From positions 822,001 to 886,000 of the forward strand of contig NZ_CP050698.1 of NCBI RefSeq assembly GCF_005116655.2: DNA of 64,000 nucleotides, written 5' to 3'. Source of the stretch: Desulfosediminicola flagellatus (GTDB lineage: Bacteria; Desulfobacterota; Desulfobulbia; Desulfobulbales; Desulfocapsaceae). Shown one piece after another: positions 54,886 through 64,000 of this stretch. The position numbers and the translations under genes were made by a program. Numbering within the stretch: the stretch's first letter is position 1; each line of letters begins with the position of its first letter. A model generated the notes under the pieces. It saw only the letters and a program-made list of their open reading frames with translations. It ran no database searches and had not been told where the DNA came from.

Positions 54886-54916
54886 TCCCGTAATGAACAT
54901 TATTATACGACCCGTA

Positions 54917-55021
54917 TTATACATTGTTCGAACGCATCTTTTTGACTCGTTTGCTCAGGGCCGGCTGAGAAATTCCAAGCAGCCTTGATGCGATGAATTG
55001 ATTTCCTTCGGCTGGTGTCAT
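54917..55021 (-). pseudogene. Remnant of a Fis-type helix-turn-helix C-terminus
   Basis: A 34-codon frame reads EGNQFIASRLLGISQPALSK, then RVKKMRSNNV and a stop. This is the last helix-turn-helix of a sigma54 activator or Fis-like protein, without any upstream domain. It faces the phoBR terminator, and the 345 bases before it (55022-55366) hold nothing else, so the rest of the gene was lost. Confidence 0.6.
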
Positions 55022-55366
55022 CGCTTAATTTACCTGTATTTTATGCTGTACGATTACTCTTTGCCATCATGGGAAAGCATCTTTCACGATTAACTATCAT
55101 GGTACGATATAAAAGTCCGGTTGGCAGTAAGTATGCCACTAAATGGTCGAGTTTTTGTTGTTTGGCGCTATTGGACTTTCATTTTTACTTTATGGTATCT
55201 TTGTGTGTGGAGGTATAATTAATACAGAAGATATTGTGTGATTGATATATCCGGAAAGATGTTCTTGTAACTAACCTGTATTGCCGGAGTCTGTGTAGCT
55301 GAGATCTTTGAGTGTTAGGTGGCAGTATGGCAGGTAACATGTTGTACAGAAGACAGGCGGTAGCGT
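55022..55366. other. Intergenic region upstream of the sensor kinase
   Basis: No supported gene; a 67-codon plus frame at 55015 has no ribosome site and unlikely composition. Presumably holds the kinase promoter. Confidence 0.4.
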
Positions 55367-56557
55367 ATGGCCAAATTTGACAGATCTCCGGGAGAAAAAG
55401 ATACCCCTGCAGGGATTTCGCTTACCGTGGATGTTATTCCACGAGTCCTGAATAGTCTCGACGGGATCGTTTTTATAGCAGATCTTGAGACGAATAAAAT
55501 CATATTTTCAAACACATACCTTAAAAAACTGTTCGGATTTGATCCTGTAGGCAGGAACTGCAAACACCTTCTCTATTCACATCTCGACGGTGATGATAGC
55601 TTTGTAGCCGGTTCGAGTTTGTTAGACGCAGACGGTAAACCCGTAGGTGTTGTGTGCCGGGAGTACCAGAATCCCTTTAATAAAAAATGGTACAGTTCAA
55701 AGTCACAGGCGATTGAGTGGAGTGATGGCACATATGTTCGTCTTGAAGTTGCGCTGGACATTACAGACCACAAACAACTCTCAAATTTTTTAAATGAAGC
55801 AAGAGCACAGGCGGATATAGCAGAAAGCACCAAAAACCGGTTTGTGGCTCTGGTTGCCCATGATTTGAAATCTCCCTTTGTATCGATCCTCAGTATGCTC
55901 CAACGTATTCTTAAAAAAGAAACGTTTGAGCATGAGATTCATAGGACGTTTATTGAAAATATCATTAAAAACGGTAAACGAATGTTGAAAATGATCGACA
56001 ACCTGCTCGATATGGACAGGTTGGAGACTGGCAACATCAAACCGGAGTATAGTTATTTTGATGTCTCGGAACTGGTTGACGAGGTTTTTGAGAATTTTTC
56101 ACACCTGGCAGAGCAAAAAAAACTTCACTTCAATAATAGGGTGCCTCAATCAACAGAACTCTATGCCGATAAATACCTCTATTTTGTTGTATTGAACAAT
56201 CTTGTTTCCAACGCAGTGAAGTTTAGTTTCGCTGATGGCGATATTGAAATAGCCTATGACAGATCTCATGATCAGGAACGACTGGTGGTTCGAGATCATG
56301 GGAAGGGGATTCCTGAAGGCTATAGAGATAATATATTCAGGCCTGATGTTAAAACGACGAGCACAGGTACTTGTGGAGAAACAGGATCTGGCCTCGGACT
56401 GCTTTTTTGCCAGCAAATCATGAAAGCTCACGGGGGATGTATTGGTCTTGAGTGCGCAGAGGGGGGCGGGACAGTCTTTTATGTTGAACTTTCTTCTTCC
56501 TGTAAACTGCCTGGCAATATACCTGAGCCGCCGCGATCTGAGCCAGGCCTAGATTGA
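55367..56557 (+). CDS. PAS sensor histidine kinase
   Basis: A 396-residue soluble kinase. A PAS domain (about 20-140) with VALDITDHKQL precedes a short coiled coil, HisKA with His165 in VAHDLKSPFV, and an ATPase with N box NNLVSNAVKF, G1 DHGKGIP and G2 GSGLGLLFCQQIM. No receiver or membrane part. Its last 79 bases overlap the 3' end of the convergent YihY gene, so the two transcripts are antisense to each other there. No regulator gene is adjacent. Confidence 0.9.
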   Translation: MAKFDRSPGEKDTPAGISLTVDVIPRVLNSLDGIVFIADLETNKIIFSNTYLKKLFGFDPVGRNCKHLLYSHLDGDDSFVAGSSLLDADGKPVGVVCREYQNPFNKKWYSSKSQAIEWSDGTYVRLEVALDITDHKQLSNFLNEARAQADIAESTKNRFVALVAHDLKSPFVSILSMLQRILKKETFEHEIHRTFIENIIKNGKRMLKMIDNLLDMDRLETGNIKPEYSYFDVSELVDEVFENFSHLAEQKKLHFNNRVPQSTELYADKYLYFVVLNNLVSNAVKFSFADGDIEIAYDRSHDQERLVVRDHGKGIPEGYRDNIFRPDVKTTSTGTCGETGSGLGLLFCQQIMKAHGGCIGLECAEGGGTVFYVELSSSCKLPGNIPEPPRSEPGLD

Positions 56558-57909
56558 GCTGCAGCCTGTAGAGCAAGCTGACTGGTTTTCCCACCTGCTG
56601 TATCCGGAATTTCATTTCCTAGAATTATCTCAATAATGAGCTCATGGCCAATTTGACCGGCTGGTGCAGCAGGAAGAAGGCGGCCGTTTTGAGCTGACAC
56701 ATGCAACACTTCAGCAACAATGAGATCATCAATAACACTTTGTAGCATTTGGGCGTCATAATTCACATATCGGGCAAAAATATCTGCGTCATTGATTGCC
56801 TGATTAGTATTAAATGCATTTTGAACCGTCGTCATAATATCGAAAGCCGCACTCAATCTGGTTGAGGGAGCAGTGTGTACTGGAGTCAATCTGTAGGTAG
56901 TGATGTTCTGACAGGCAAATGCAAATTGGGCTCCTCCGAGAATAAAGAGGAGGCCGAGGTACATCCAGATGAGAAAGATAGGAAGTGTGGCGAAAGATCC
57001 GTAGATAGCATTATAATTCGAGACGCCAACTTGCAGCGAAATATATACATTCTGAACACCAAACCAGAGCATGGCGGCAAGTATCGAGCCAATCACCGCG
57101 GGTGTTGTTTTCACCTTGGTATTAGGGAAAAAGATATACATAACGTAAAATGAGAGTGCTATAAAAAATACTGGTACAAGTTGTAAAATCAGAGCCTGCA
57201 TCCAGGCAAACGGAATAAGGAGCTGAAATTTTTCTGCAAGGGTAGGTGTTTTTAAAAATGCACTGGCTGCAAACGCAATGATAATTGATGGGGGTAACAG
57301 TACCATCAGGGCGAGATAATCAGCTACTTTTCGGCTGATAGAGCGGCTGTCTTTTACGTGCCAGATTGTATTCATGGCCATCTCAATATTAGACAACACA
57401 AGAATAACACTAAAAAATATTCCGACCACGCCTATGGTGCCAAGGGTGGCGAAGTTAGTTTTATCCACATAATCAAAAAGTTGGTCTATTGCTGATCGTA
57501 AATGACTGGTGATACTGGATGAATTGACAGGATTTGGACCTTCTGGGGGAGCTTCCGCTGGAGTTTGAACGGCTTCGTCAGGATGCAGAAACGGGGTGGA
57601 AACATAGTTGTTGTCGAGCGTGTCTATGTACGTATAGGCAACTTCTTTGAGCTCATCGCCGTACCCGAGTCCTTTCATGACAGCAGTGCTCATGGCAAGC
57701 ACAGGCACAAGAGAGAGGAGTACGGTATATGTCAGTGCGCTTGAGCGGAGCGCCAGGTCATTCTTTTTATACTCGCTGAATGTAATAAGCAAAAGGCGCA
57801 GGAGCGAGTGGAACAACCTGAAGAGAATATTCCGGTTATCAGAGGGTGTATCTGCCCAGGTGAGCACAGCTGATGACGGTGCTTGCCGCAGCACGGTTGT
57901 TGATTGCAT
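56479..57909 (-). CDS. YihY/BrkB family inner-membrane protein
   Basis: A 476-residue protein with six membrane segments. The family signature is present: SALTYTVLLSLVPVLAMSTAVM near residue 57, the MNTIWHVKDSRSISRKVADY stretch, and YGSFATLPIFLIWMYLGLLFILGGAQFAFA near the end of the membrane part. About 130 residues at the C-terminus form a winged-helix-like cytoplasmic domain and a Gln/Gly-rich tail. YihY proteins were once called ribonuclease BN, now known to be wrong; the function is unsettled. The tail is encoded over the end of the convergent kinase gene, which suggests the stop codon moved downstream. Confidence 0.9.
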   Translation of the reverse strand: MQSTTVLRQAPSSAVLTWADTPSDNRNILFRLFHSLLRLLLITFSEYKKNDLALRSSALTYTVLLSLVPVLAMSTAVMKGLGYGDELKEVAYTYIDTLDNNYVSTPFLHPDEAVQTPAEAPPEGPNPVNSSSITSHLRSAIDQLFDYVDKTNFATLGTIGVVGIFFSVILVLSNIEMAMNTIWHVKDSRSISRKVADYLALMVLLPPSIIIAFAASAFLKTPTLAEKFQLLIPFAWMQALILQLVPVFFIALSFYVMYIFFPNTKVKTTPAVIGSILAAMLWFGVQNVYISLQVGVSNYNAIYGSFATLPIFLIWMYLGLLFILGGAQFAFACQNITTYRLTPVHTAPSTRLSAAFDIMTTVQNAFNTNQAINDADIFARYVNYDAQMLQSVIDDLIVAEVLHVSAQNGRLLPAAPAGQIGHELIIEIILGNEIPDTAGGKTSQLALQAAAQSRPGSDRGGSGILPGSLQEEESST

Positions 57910-57927
57910 TACCGGATAATTAACCTG

Positions 57928-60072
57928 TTATTGTTTGTAGAGCCACTTTTCAAGAATCTCGAAAACCAGTTCCCGTTTTATCGGTTTCGAGATGTAGTCT
58001 GTCATACCCGCGTCAAGACATATTTCACGGTCACCTTTCATGGCGTTTGCTGTCATTGCAATTATAGGGATTTCATCGAAACCATTTTTACGAATCTCAC
58101 GTGTCGCTTCGAGCCCGTCCATTTCAGGCATCTGAATATCCATGAGGATAGTGTCAAACTGGTCAGGGCTGGAAGTGAATAATTCTACTGCCTTTTTTCC
58201 ATTTTCGGCAATAGTAACCTGATAACCGGCTTTGGTCAGCATAATTTTGGCGAGTTTTTGATTTACCGGATTGTCTTCTGCTAATAATATCCTGAATGAT
58301 TGTTTGAGTTCTTCTCGTACTGAATACTGGGTAACAAGTTCTTTGGGTTCCTTACGGGGGATTTCCCCCTTCTGCTGGTTAAAGAGGCGGAGAATGGTCT
58401 TAATCATGATCTGACCACGGCAGGGTTTTATTAAAAAAGCAGAAAATCCTGCCTCTTTGCACCGGGCTGCATTGCGTTCGATAGACGAGCTGTAGGCAAG
58501 GACTGGAAGCTCTCCTAGAGGTTTTTCGAGTTCGCGTATCTGTGTTGCAAGCTCAAACCCGGAAATAAGTGGTAAACGTAGATCACAAATAACAAGATGG
58601 TAGGGATTATTATTGTGGTGACGATCTTTGATTCGTGCAATGGCATGGGTTTCGTCCATTAGGCACTCTACATGTGCGCCAACCTGCCGAAGGATTTTTG
58701 CCAGGATTTCATTACTTACGTTATTGTCATCCACAATGAGAATGTTTTTTCCGTCAAGCCTGTCATCCTGCCGTTTTTGGTCTGCTGTTTTAGCAGATTT
58801 ACGCATGGTTGCGAGGAAGTGAAATTCTGTTCCTACTCCAAGTTCACCTTCAACCCAGATTTTACCATTCATCAGTGCAACAATTGACCGGCTGATGGCA
58901 AGGCCAAGGCCGGTGCCGCCGTATTTTCGTGTTGTTGAACCGTCAGCCTGCTTGAATTTTTCGAAAATCGTTTCAAATTTTGATTTATCAAGGCCTATAC
59001 CTGTATCGCGAATTTTACAATGCAGAACTATTTCTTCATCTGTCTCATTTTCAACATCAATAGTGAGTTCTATTTCTCCCTTATCAGTAAATTTAGCTGC
59101 ATTACCCATCAGGTTGATGAGCACCTGGCGAAATCTTCCAGGGTCTCCCTGAACGTTGGCCGGCAGTGTATCTCCTATCCTGCATAGCACTTCTATTGGT
59201 CTATCCACAACACGTGGCCGAATAATGTCACAAACATCAAAGGCAGTGATCTCAGGGTCAAAATCGATACATTCAAGACTCATCTGGCCGGCTTCGACCT
59301 TTGAGAAGTCGAGGATGTCATTGATAAGACCAAGCAGTGCTTCTCCGCTGCGTTTAATGGTCATAGCACTATCCTGCTGCTCTTCATCAAGTTTAGTGGT
59401 CAGAAGCATATCCGTAAAACCGATGATGCCATTCATCGGTGTACGGATTTCATGGCTCATTGCAGCAAGGAACTGACTTTTAGCAACGTTGGCAGCTTCA
59501 GCCGCACTCTTGGATTTACGCAGTTCACGGGTCTGTGCCTTAATTTCTGACTTAAGGGTTTTGGAATAATTTTCCTGCTGTTCCTGAATAATCTGATAGC
59601 TGCGTTGAATTTCAAGCAGCATCTCCTGGTATTTATTGTCGAGAACGGAGAATTTCCGATTAAACTGATTCTTCTGGATATCAAGTCGTTTTTTTGTTTT
59701 TCGAAGATCCTTACTGTTAAAAAATAGCTCAGAAGTTAATGAAATCAGAGTAATGAGCGTTTCTGGGGAATCAACAAGAGTGGTGGTGAGCAATACAACT
59801 AATCCGAGATCAACTACTGGCAGAATGAATTCCCCAGGCTGTTCAAGAGCGATTGCTGTTGCCTGAGGTTGGCTCAATTTGACCGAATTCAGTAAACGCA
59901 GAGTGGTTGGTGAAGATAAGTGATCGGTGCTTTTACCGAAAAGTATTTCCCCATTTGTATCAATGGCAGAAATATCAAAATGCTTGAGACGTGAACACAG
60001 AAAGGTGTAAAAATCTTCACGATCTCTGTCAACAGTGAGGCCTGCTGAGAAAAGTCCCTGTTCAGGCATCAT
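57928..60072 (-). CDS. Hybrid histidine kinase with two receiver domains
   Basis: A 714-residue soluble kinase. Residues 1-120 form an unrecognised sensing domain (GAF- or roadblock-like pattern). A coiled coil (125-195) leads into HisKA with His207 in [11 protein letters not shown], the ATPase with DTGIGL and GTGLGLAI, receiver 1 with acceptor in LVICDLRLP and receiver 2 with [15 protein letters not shown] and SKPI. Receiver 1 has a Ser-rich switch (YSSS) in place of the usual Thr region, so it may be a pseudo-receiver. The start overlaps the stop of the HDOD gene by four bases (ATGA), so the two are translated together. Confidence 0.92.
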   Translation of the reverse strand: MMPEQGLFSAGLTVDRDREDFYTFLCSRLKHFDISAIDTNGEILFGKSTDHLSSPTTLRLLNSVKLSQPQATAIALEQPGEFILPVVDLGLVVLLTTTLVDSPETLITLISLTSELFFNSKDLRKTKKRLDIQKNQFNRKFSVLDNKYQEMLLEIQRSYQIIQEQQENYSKTLKSEIKAQTRELRKSKSAAEAANVAKSQFLAAMSHEIRTPMNGIIGFTDMLLTTKLDEEQQDSAMTIKRSGEALLGLINDILDFSKVEAGQMSLECIDFDPEITAFDVCDIIRPRVVDRPIEVLCRIGDTLPANVQGDPGRFRQVLINLMGNAAKFTDKGEIELTIDVENETDEEIVLHCKIRDTGIGLDKSKFETIFEKFKQADGSTTRKYGGTGLGLAISRSIVALMNGKIWVEGELGVGTEFHFLATMRKSAKTADQKRQDDRLDGKNILIVDDNNVSNEILAKILRQVGAHVECLMDETHAIARIKDRHHNNNPYHLVICDLRLPLISGFELATQIRELEKPLGELPVLAYSSSIERNAARCKEAGFSAFLIKPCRGQIMIKTILRLFNQQKGEIPRKEPKELVTQYSVREELKQSFRILLAEDNPVNQKLAKIMLTKAGYQVTIAENGKKAVELFTSSPDQFDTILMDIQMPEMDGLEATREIRKNGFDEIPIIAMTANAMKGDREICLDAGMTDYISKPIKRELVFEILEKWLYKQ

Positions 60073-60920
60073 CCGGAGGTTCCCCCGATGTATAAATCCC
60101 GTGCATTGGCCATTTCATCAGGAAAATCCTCAATAAGGACTGTATATTCATCGATGTTGTCCTGGATATGTTCCATAAGTGGAGCAGAGATTTTTACGTT
60201 TAGGTCCTCTAGAGTTGTATATTTGTGCTGGCTTGTAAGGTATTCGGCTATTTGGAGTATTCCTGTGAGGCTTTCGGGTCTAACATCGTCAAGTAAAGTA
60301 TGATGGTCCCGAATTGCTTCCTGGATGTGTGTGGGCATATTCCATTCAAGGGTCATCTGGTAGCCAATTTCACAATGGTCGGTGCCAAAATGTTTACGCT
60401 CCAGATCAAGCATGTTTAGATTAGATGAACATTCTTTGCATATTTCATGCAATTCTGCACCTTTGACCTGTTCTTCGACGATTAAACCAAAATCGTGAAG
60501 TATGCCTGTGAGGTAGGTGTCATCGCCGTTAATGCCAAAAATTCGCTCAGCAACCATTTTGCTGCAGATCGAAACAGCCGCACAATGAAGCCAGAGTTTT
60601 TGACGGGAAAAAAGTGAGGTCGTGGTTTTGTCAGTAAATATCGTTTTAAGCGCTTCTGTTACTGCGATATTATGGATATTTTTCATTCCTAGATAGGCAA
60701 CTGCTCTGCTGATTGAGTCGACCTTTTGAACCAATCCGTAAAACGGACTATTGACGAGTTTTAACAGTTGAACAACTAGGATAGGGTCCATCTTTATCAC
60801 ATCTTCAAATTGCTTGATGGTAGACTCACTGTCTGCCATAAGTTTTGACAGATGTGTGACAACATGGGGTAGGGTCTGGATATCACTGAATTGTGATATG
60901 AGGTCTTTAGCGGCAGACAT
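60069..60920 (-). CDS. HDOD domain signalling protein
   Basis: A 283-residue protein, GGGAG before the ATG at 60920. It is one HDOD domain (an HD-like helical fold) with [32 protein letters not shown] and [23 protein letters not shown] proteins usually lack the catalytic HD metal site and act as scaffolds in signalling. Here GILHDFG keeps an HD pair and [16 protein letters not shown] is also HD-like, so residual phosphodiesterase activity is not excluded. Coupled by ATGA to the hybrid kinase, so a functional pair is likely. Confidence 0.9.
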   Translation of the reverse strand: MSAAKDLISQFSDIQTLPHVVTHLSKLMADSESTIKQFEDVIKMDPILVVQLLKLVNSPFYGLVQKVDSISRAVAYLGMKNIHNIAVTEALKTIFTDKTTTSLFSRQKLWLHCAAVSICSKMVAERIFGINGDDTYLTGILHDFGLIVEEQVKGAELHEICKECSSNLNMLDLERKHFGTDHCEIGYQMTLEWNMPTHIQEAIRDHHTLLDDVRPESLTGILQIAEYLTSQHKYTTLEDLNVKISAPLMEHIQDNIDEYTVLIEDFPDEMANARDLYIGGTSG

Positions 60921-61528
60921 AATTCTCCCGTTAGTATTGTGTGGTGTTTATGTATGAAACTGATAGATGGTTACATATCCTGACGATGGTTGTTAATCTG
61001 GTTTTCCTGACCAACTGACGAGTCATCAAAAAAGAGATGACCGGTTTGCAAAATCGTGAAAGTTGCAATAGTGATCACTGAAAATGACCGGGCAGAATAG
61101 AAAAAATAACGTGTACCCAACTCAGTATATCAAAAAAAACAGTGTACTGAAGAGCTACCTGTAAAAAATATGTTCTTTTGGCCCGGATTTGTCATCAATA
61201 CAGGTTTTCGCAGGCCGAGGTAGAAATTTCGAGGTGATTGTAAACGCCCGTAAATGTCTTGTAATACTGTATCAGCGAAAAAAAAATCGTTTGAAGCGCG
61301 GGGCGTTTGATTTCAAACGAAAGGCACTCTACTTCTTTCAGAAGTAGACTTTTATTCGTCATAAAATCAGGTCGTTGAGTTTGTGGTCAGAAAGATGATG
61401 AAAAATATGGGTTAGCTAATGTCCACAGTGAGGCGGTGAGAAAACTGATTGATGCATCACGCCGGGAGTCTGTTTGAAGTTCTTATCGGACAAGGGGCTG
61501 TGGAGTAATTGAACCCGTTGCAAGCATA
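60921..61528. other. Long intergenic region with tandem hairpins, possible small RNA or leader
   Basis: 608 bases without a gene. At 61287-61352 the plus strand has TCGTTTGA (61287), then CGTTTGA (61304), both able to pair with TCAAACG(A) at 61313-61320, then the hairpin TCTACTTCT/AGAAGTAGA (61328-61348) and CTTTTATT. Two alternative arms for one partner plus a terminator-like hairpin is what a small RNA end or a switch would show. It could equally be the terminator of the MltD-like gene read from the other strand. Confidence 0.45.
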
Positions 61529-63469
61529 TTAAATTTTCCGTATTACCGGAATTGTCAGTTCTTGCTTCGGGTGAATCCTGCGTAAATCAATATCGATGTT
61601 ATATTTTTTCAGCAACCAGAGTGGAATGCCGAATGTATCGTTACAGAGTTCCCAGAGGTTGTCACCTGATTTTACCTGGTAGGTTTTCTCTGAAATTATC
61701 GCATAGGCTGAGAAAAAGTCTTCTTCCGTCTCCTGGGCAAAATCATTGCGGAGATCAGCAAATTCTGCGGCGGATATCTTTTTATGTATGATGGTTAGTT
61801 CCTGCCCCGGCTCAATCAGGTCTGTATTAGACAGGCCGTTTGCCTTGCGAAGTTCGGACTCAGGGATCTGCAACCATAGAGCAAGCAATGGTAACGACTC
61901 TTCAGGGTGAACAACTATACGATCATACCGGATTCCGCCTTTGGCAACCGGAGTGGGTGCAGGGCGGGTTTTGCTTTTTGCTGTAAGTGCCGGACCAGTA
62001 GATTTTGAGATGGGTTTACCACTGGTAGCAAAAACCTTCTGGTCATCTGCTGAAATACGTCGGGGAGATGATTTCTTTTTAGGTTGTGCTGTTGTTGGTA
62101 TGCGTAGTTTCTGGCCGATAAAAATTTTGGCGTTAGAATCAAGATGGTTGGAAGTAATGAGCGCTTTAAGGGTAATGCCGTGTCGGTTTGCAATTCCACT
62201 GGCTGTATCACCCCGTTTAACGCGATACGAGGAATCCTGTAACTGTGAACTGGTGAAATAGGATTTTTTCACTGTTGCTATACGTTGTCTAGTCGTGTTA
62301 TCGGTCGGAAGTCTAAACGCATAACCTTTAGTAATTAGGCGTTTCCCGTCATAAATGGTATCCCGAAGGGCTGGGTTGAATGCTTTGATTGTTGCCAGGG
62401 ATAATTTGAAATGACGTTTGATATCGTTAATGTGAATGTAACCGGGAAGTGAAAACACCCTGAAAGGACGTCGAGTATCCATAACGAGTGTTCGATCTTT
62501 TTCGAGTTTTTTAGCTACTCTCTTCGCTGCTAAAAACTCTGAATAGAAATTCCTTGATGCAAATCCGAAATGCCCTTCCTTGTATTCCGCATGGATTTTC
62601 ACATAGGAACCTTTGGCTTTTTGGGCCCGCATCATTCCGGATGTTCCGTAATTGTATGCTGTAAGTGCCAAGGGCCAACTACCAAGAATATTATAGCTGT
62701 TTTTAAGGTATCTTGCTGCAGCATCTGCAGCAAGCAAAGGATCGCGACGTTCATCAACAGCATCGTTGATGGTCATATACTGCTTACCGGTGCTACGGGT
62801 GAACTGCCACATTCCGGCTGCCCCGAACTTAGAGTATGCACCATTGTGAAATGAGGATTCCACGTGTGGGAGGTAAGCTAAATCCGCAGGAAGACCTTTG
62901 TCTGTAAATATTTTTCGTATATCAGCCATATAAGCTCCGGAGCGGATTACTCCTTCTCTGAAGCGCTCTTTCTGGCCGGTTTGTGATCTGATATTGTCTG
63001 CAGACTTGAGCATCTGGGCTCTGAAATCCTGGCCAGAGAACAGTGCAAAAACATTTTTCTCTGTTGGAGTTTGAGGACTTTTTCCAGATCCGAGTTCTGT
63101 CAATATTTTCTGATATCTTTTAACAGTCTGCTTGAGAGCTGTAGTATTGATGCGCTCTGCCCCGGGGAGTTCTTTTTCTAGCAAGCTAATGACATCGTAT
63201 ACCTTGGATAAATCATCTCGGTCATGTATAACTGCTGAATTGACTGAATGGGTGGAGTATATGTCCTCCCAGAAGGAGATACTTTTCTGAAGTGAGGAGT
63301 ATTCTGGGAATACATTTGCCGCAGCCCGTGCAGATTGCAGGGAGGTACACAGGCTGATAAGAGCAATGGCAAGAAGTATGAAGATACTGCTCCTGAATTG
63401 CGAACAGGGGCGGGAAGTCAACAAGAGCATGCAAAGTTTCATACGTAAATTTGAGATGTTAATTTTCAT
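61529..63469 (-). CDS. MltD-like membrane-bound lytic transglycosylase with LysM domains
   Basis: A 646-residue protein. A long signal or anchor segment (about residues 26-48, IFILLAIALISLCTSLQSARA) is preceded by a basic N-terminus; an ATG at residue 10 is an alternative start. The SLT domain (about 180-300) has catalytic Glu204 in LPHVESSFHNGAYS and the family AAGMWQFTRSTGKQY. After a linker, LysM-type repeats follow: SYRVKRGDTASGIANRHG, a weaker one with EESLPLLALWLQIPE, and YQVKSGDNLWELCNDTFG at the C-terminus. It cleaves peptidoglycan in the periplasm. Confidence 0.93.
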   Translation of the reverse strand: MKINISNLRMKLCMLLLTSRPCSQFRSSIFILLAIALISLCTSLQSARAAANVFPEYSSLQKSISFWEDIYSTHSVNSAVIHDRDDLSKVYDVISLLEKELPGAERINTTALKQTVKRYQKILTELGSGKSPQTPTEKNVFALFSGQDFRAQMLKSADNIRSQTGQKERFREGVIRSGAYMADIRKIFTDKGLPADLAYLPHVESSFHNGAYSKFGAAGMWQFTRSTGKQYMTINDAVDERRDPLLAADAAARYLKNSYNILGSWPLALTAYNYGTSGMMRAQKAKGSYVKIHAEYKEGHFGFASRNFYSEFLAAKRVAKKLEKDRTLVMDTRRPFRVFSLPGYIHINDIKRHFKLSLATIKAFNPALRDTIYDGKRLITKGYAFRLPTDNTTRQRIATVKKSYFTSSQLQDSSYRVKRGDTASGIANRHGITLKALITSNHLDSNAKIFIGQKLRIPTTAQPKKKSSPRRISADDQKVFATSGKPISKSTGPALTAKSKTRPAPTPVAKGGIRYDRIVVHPEESLPLLALWLQIPESELRKANGLSNTDLIEPGQELTIIHKKISAAEFADLRNDFAQETEEDFFSAYAIISEKTYQVKSGDNLWELCNDTFGIPLWLLKKYNIDIDLRRIHPKQELTIPVIRKI

Positions 63470-63579
63470 GAGATTATATCCATCTATCTATATCACAACC
63501 TGATCACCACCGGAACTCATTTCTATCTATATCAGGGCTTAGCGCAAAAATGTATGAAACTGCAAGTAAGGAGTAGGTC

Positions 63580-64000
63580 GTGTATACACCAATAGTAGCC
63601 ACTTTGGGCTACATTCTGTCACCTGACAAAAAGAAAACATTGCTTGTTCACAGAAACAAGCGTGACGATGACCAGCATCTTGGAAAATATAATGGTCTTG
63701 GCGGTAAAATGGAGCCTGAGGAAGATATTTATCAATGTCTTGTTCGGGAGATCTATGAAGAGGCCGGTATCCACTGCACCGAGGCCGTCCTTAGGGGCAC
63801 AATCAACTGGACCGGTTTCGGGCCGAATGGCGAAAACTGGTTTGGGTTTATTTATCGAATAGATGCTTTCGAAGGTGTACCGAGAACAGAAAATGAAGAA
63901 GGAAAACTTGATTGGGTCGATATTGACAAGATTATGGAGTTACCAATGTGGGAAGGGGATAAATATTTTCTACCACTGGTTTTTGACGATGATTCACGCA
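63580..64000 (+). CDS. NUDIX hydrolase, 8-oxo-dGTP-diphosphatase-like, 3' truncated by window edge
   Basis: The start is a GTG at 63580 with AAGGAG at ideal spacing; an ATG at 63550 is followed by an in-frame stop. The frame stays open to the window end. The full NUDIX box is visible, starting GGKMEPEED and ending REIYEEAGI (G-x5-E-x7-RE-x2-EE-x-G pattern). The opening TPIVATLGYIL and LLVHRNKRDDDQHLGKYNGLGG are those of MutT-like enzymes that remove oxidised nucleotides. The substrate is not decided by the box. Confidence 0.9.
   Translation, partial: MYTPIVATLGYILSPDKKKTLLVHRNKRDDDQHLGKYNGLGGKMEPEEDIYQCLVREIYEEAGIHCTEAVLRGTINWTGFGPNGENWFGFIYRIDAFEGVPRTENEEGKLDWVDIDKIMELPMWEGDKYFLPLVFDDDSR

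Noticed and set aside
55015..55218. A 67-codon plus frame between phoR and the sensor kinase
   Set aside because: No ribosome site and mixed hydrophobic and Cys-rich sequence without a pattern; overlaps the helix-turn-helix remnant on the other strand.
1..64000. CRISPR arrays, rRNA and tRNA genes, and insertion sequences with intact transposases
   Set aside because: No regularly spaced repeats, no cloverleaf or rRNA stretches and no transposase frame were seen on reading through; short RNA genes could still be missed without a covariance search.

Overview
The window reads as a chromosomal segment of a Gram-negative, anaerobic, marine or sediment bacterium, most like a Desulfobacterota (Desulfobulbales-type) sulfate reducer. 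This placement is inferred from the mix of a twelve-haem cytochrome c, several PAS hybrid histidine kinases, NtrC-type activators, a TRAP transporter, Cys-type sulfatases and a complete Pst/PhoBR system. No rRNA, tRNA or CRISPR array was seen.

Layout. 1-8.1 kb: a PAS-PP2C phosphatase cut by the window edge, a dodecahaem cytochrome, a decayed PAS fragment, a chemoreceptor and a PAS-sigma54 activator whose PAS domain is the source or sister of the decayed copy. 8.3-14 kb: an accessory stress-like cluster of small coiled-coil, membrane and basic proteins around a cardiolipin synthase, with related inverted repeats at three intergenic sites. 14.5-19.6 kb: a three-PAS hybrid kinase and an exported arylsulfatase.

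20.7-28.1 kb: an integron gene-cassette array. Unrelated single genes, all on the plus strand, are each followed by an attC-like recombination site: a Cys-rich membrane protein, a methyltransferase, a GFA protein, a G+C-rich sulfatase, a small unknown, an OsmC protein, an SRPBCC protein, a periplasmic binding protein and a small DUF6678-like protein. No integrase gene lies in the window, so within what can be seen this is a cluster of attC sites lacking an integrase (CALIN). The first attC is only a half-site and is followed by a group II intron maturase fragment.

28.2-45 kb: a DUF2459 lipoprotein, a hybrid kinase, a 1042-residue PHP-like membrane protein, then a minus-strand unit lacI-dctP-dctQ-dctM-glycerophosphodiesterase with a divergent metallo-beta-lactamase-fold enzyme. 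Two similar palindromes in the lacI/MBL intergenic region are probable LacI-family operators. A DUF482 acyltransferase, a small membrane protein and a sigma54 response regulator follow.

45.4-54.9 kb: an exported rhodanese and the phosphate system in the unusual order phoU-pstC-pstA-pstS-pstB, divergent from phoB-phoR, with a three-unit Pho-box-like direct repeat between them. 55.3-64 kb: a sensor kinase overlapping a convergent YihY gene, a hybrid kinase translationally coupled to an HDOD protein, a structured intergenic region, an MltD-like transglycosylase and a NUDIX gene cut by the right edge.
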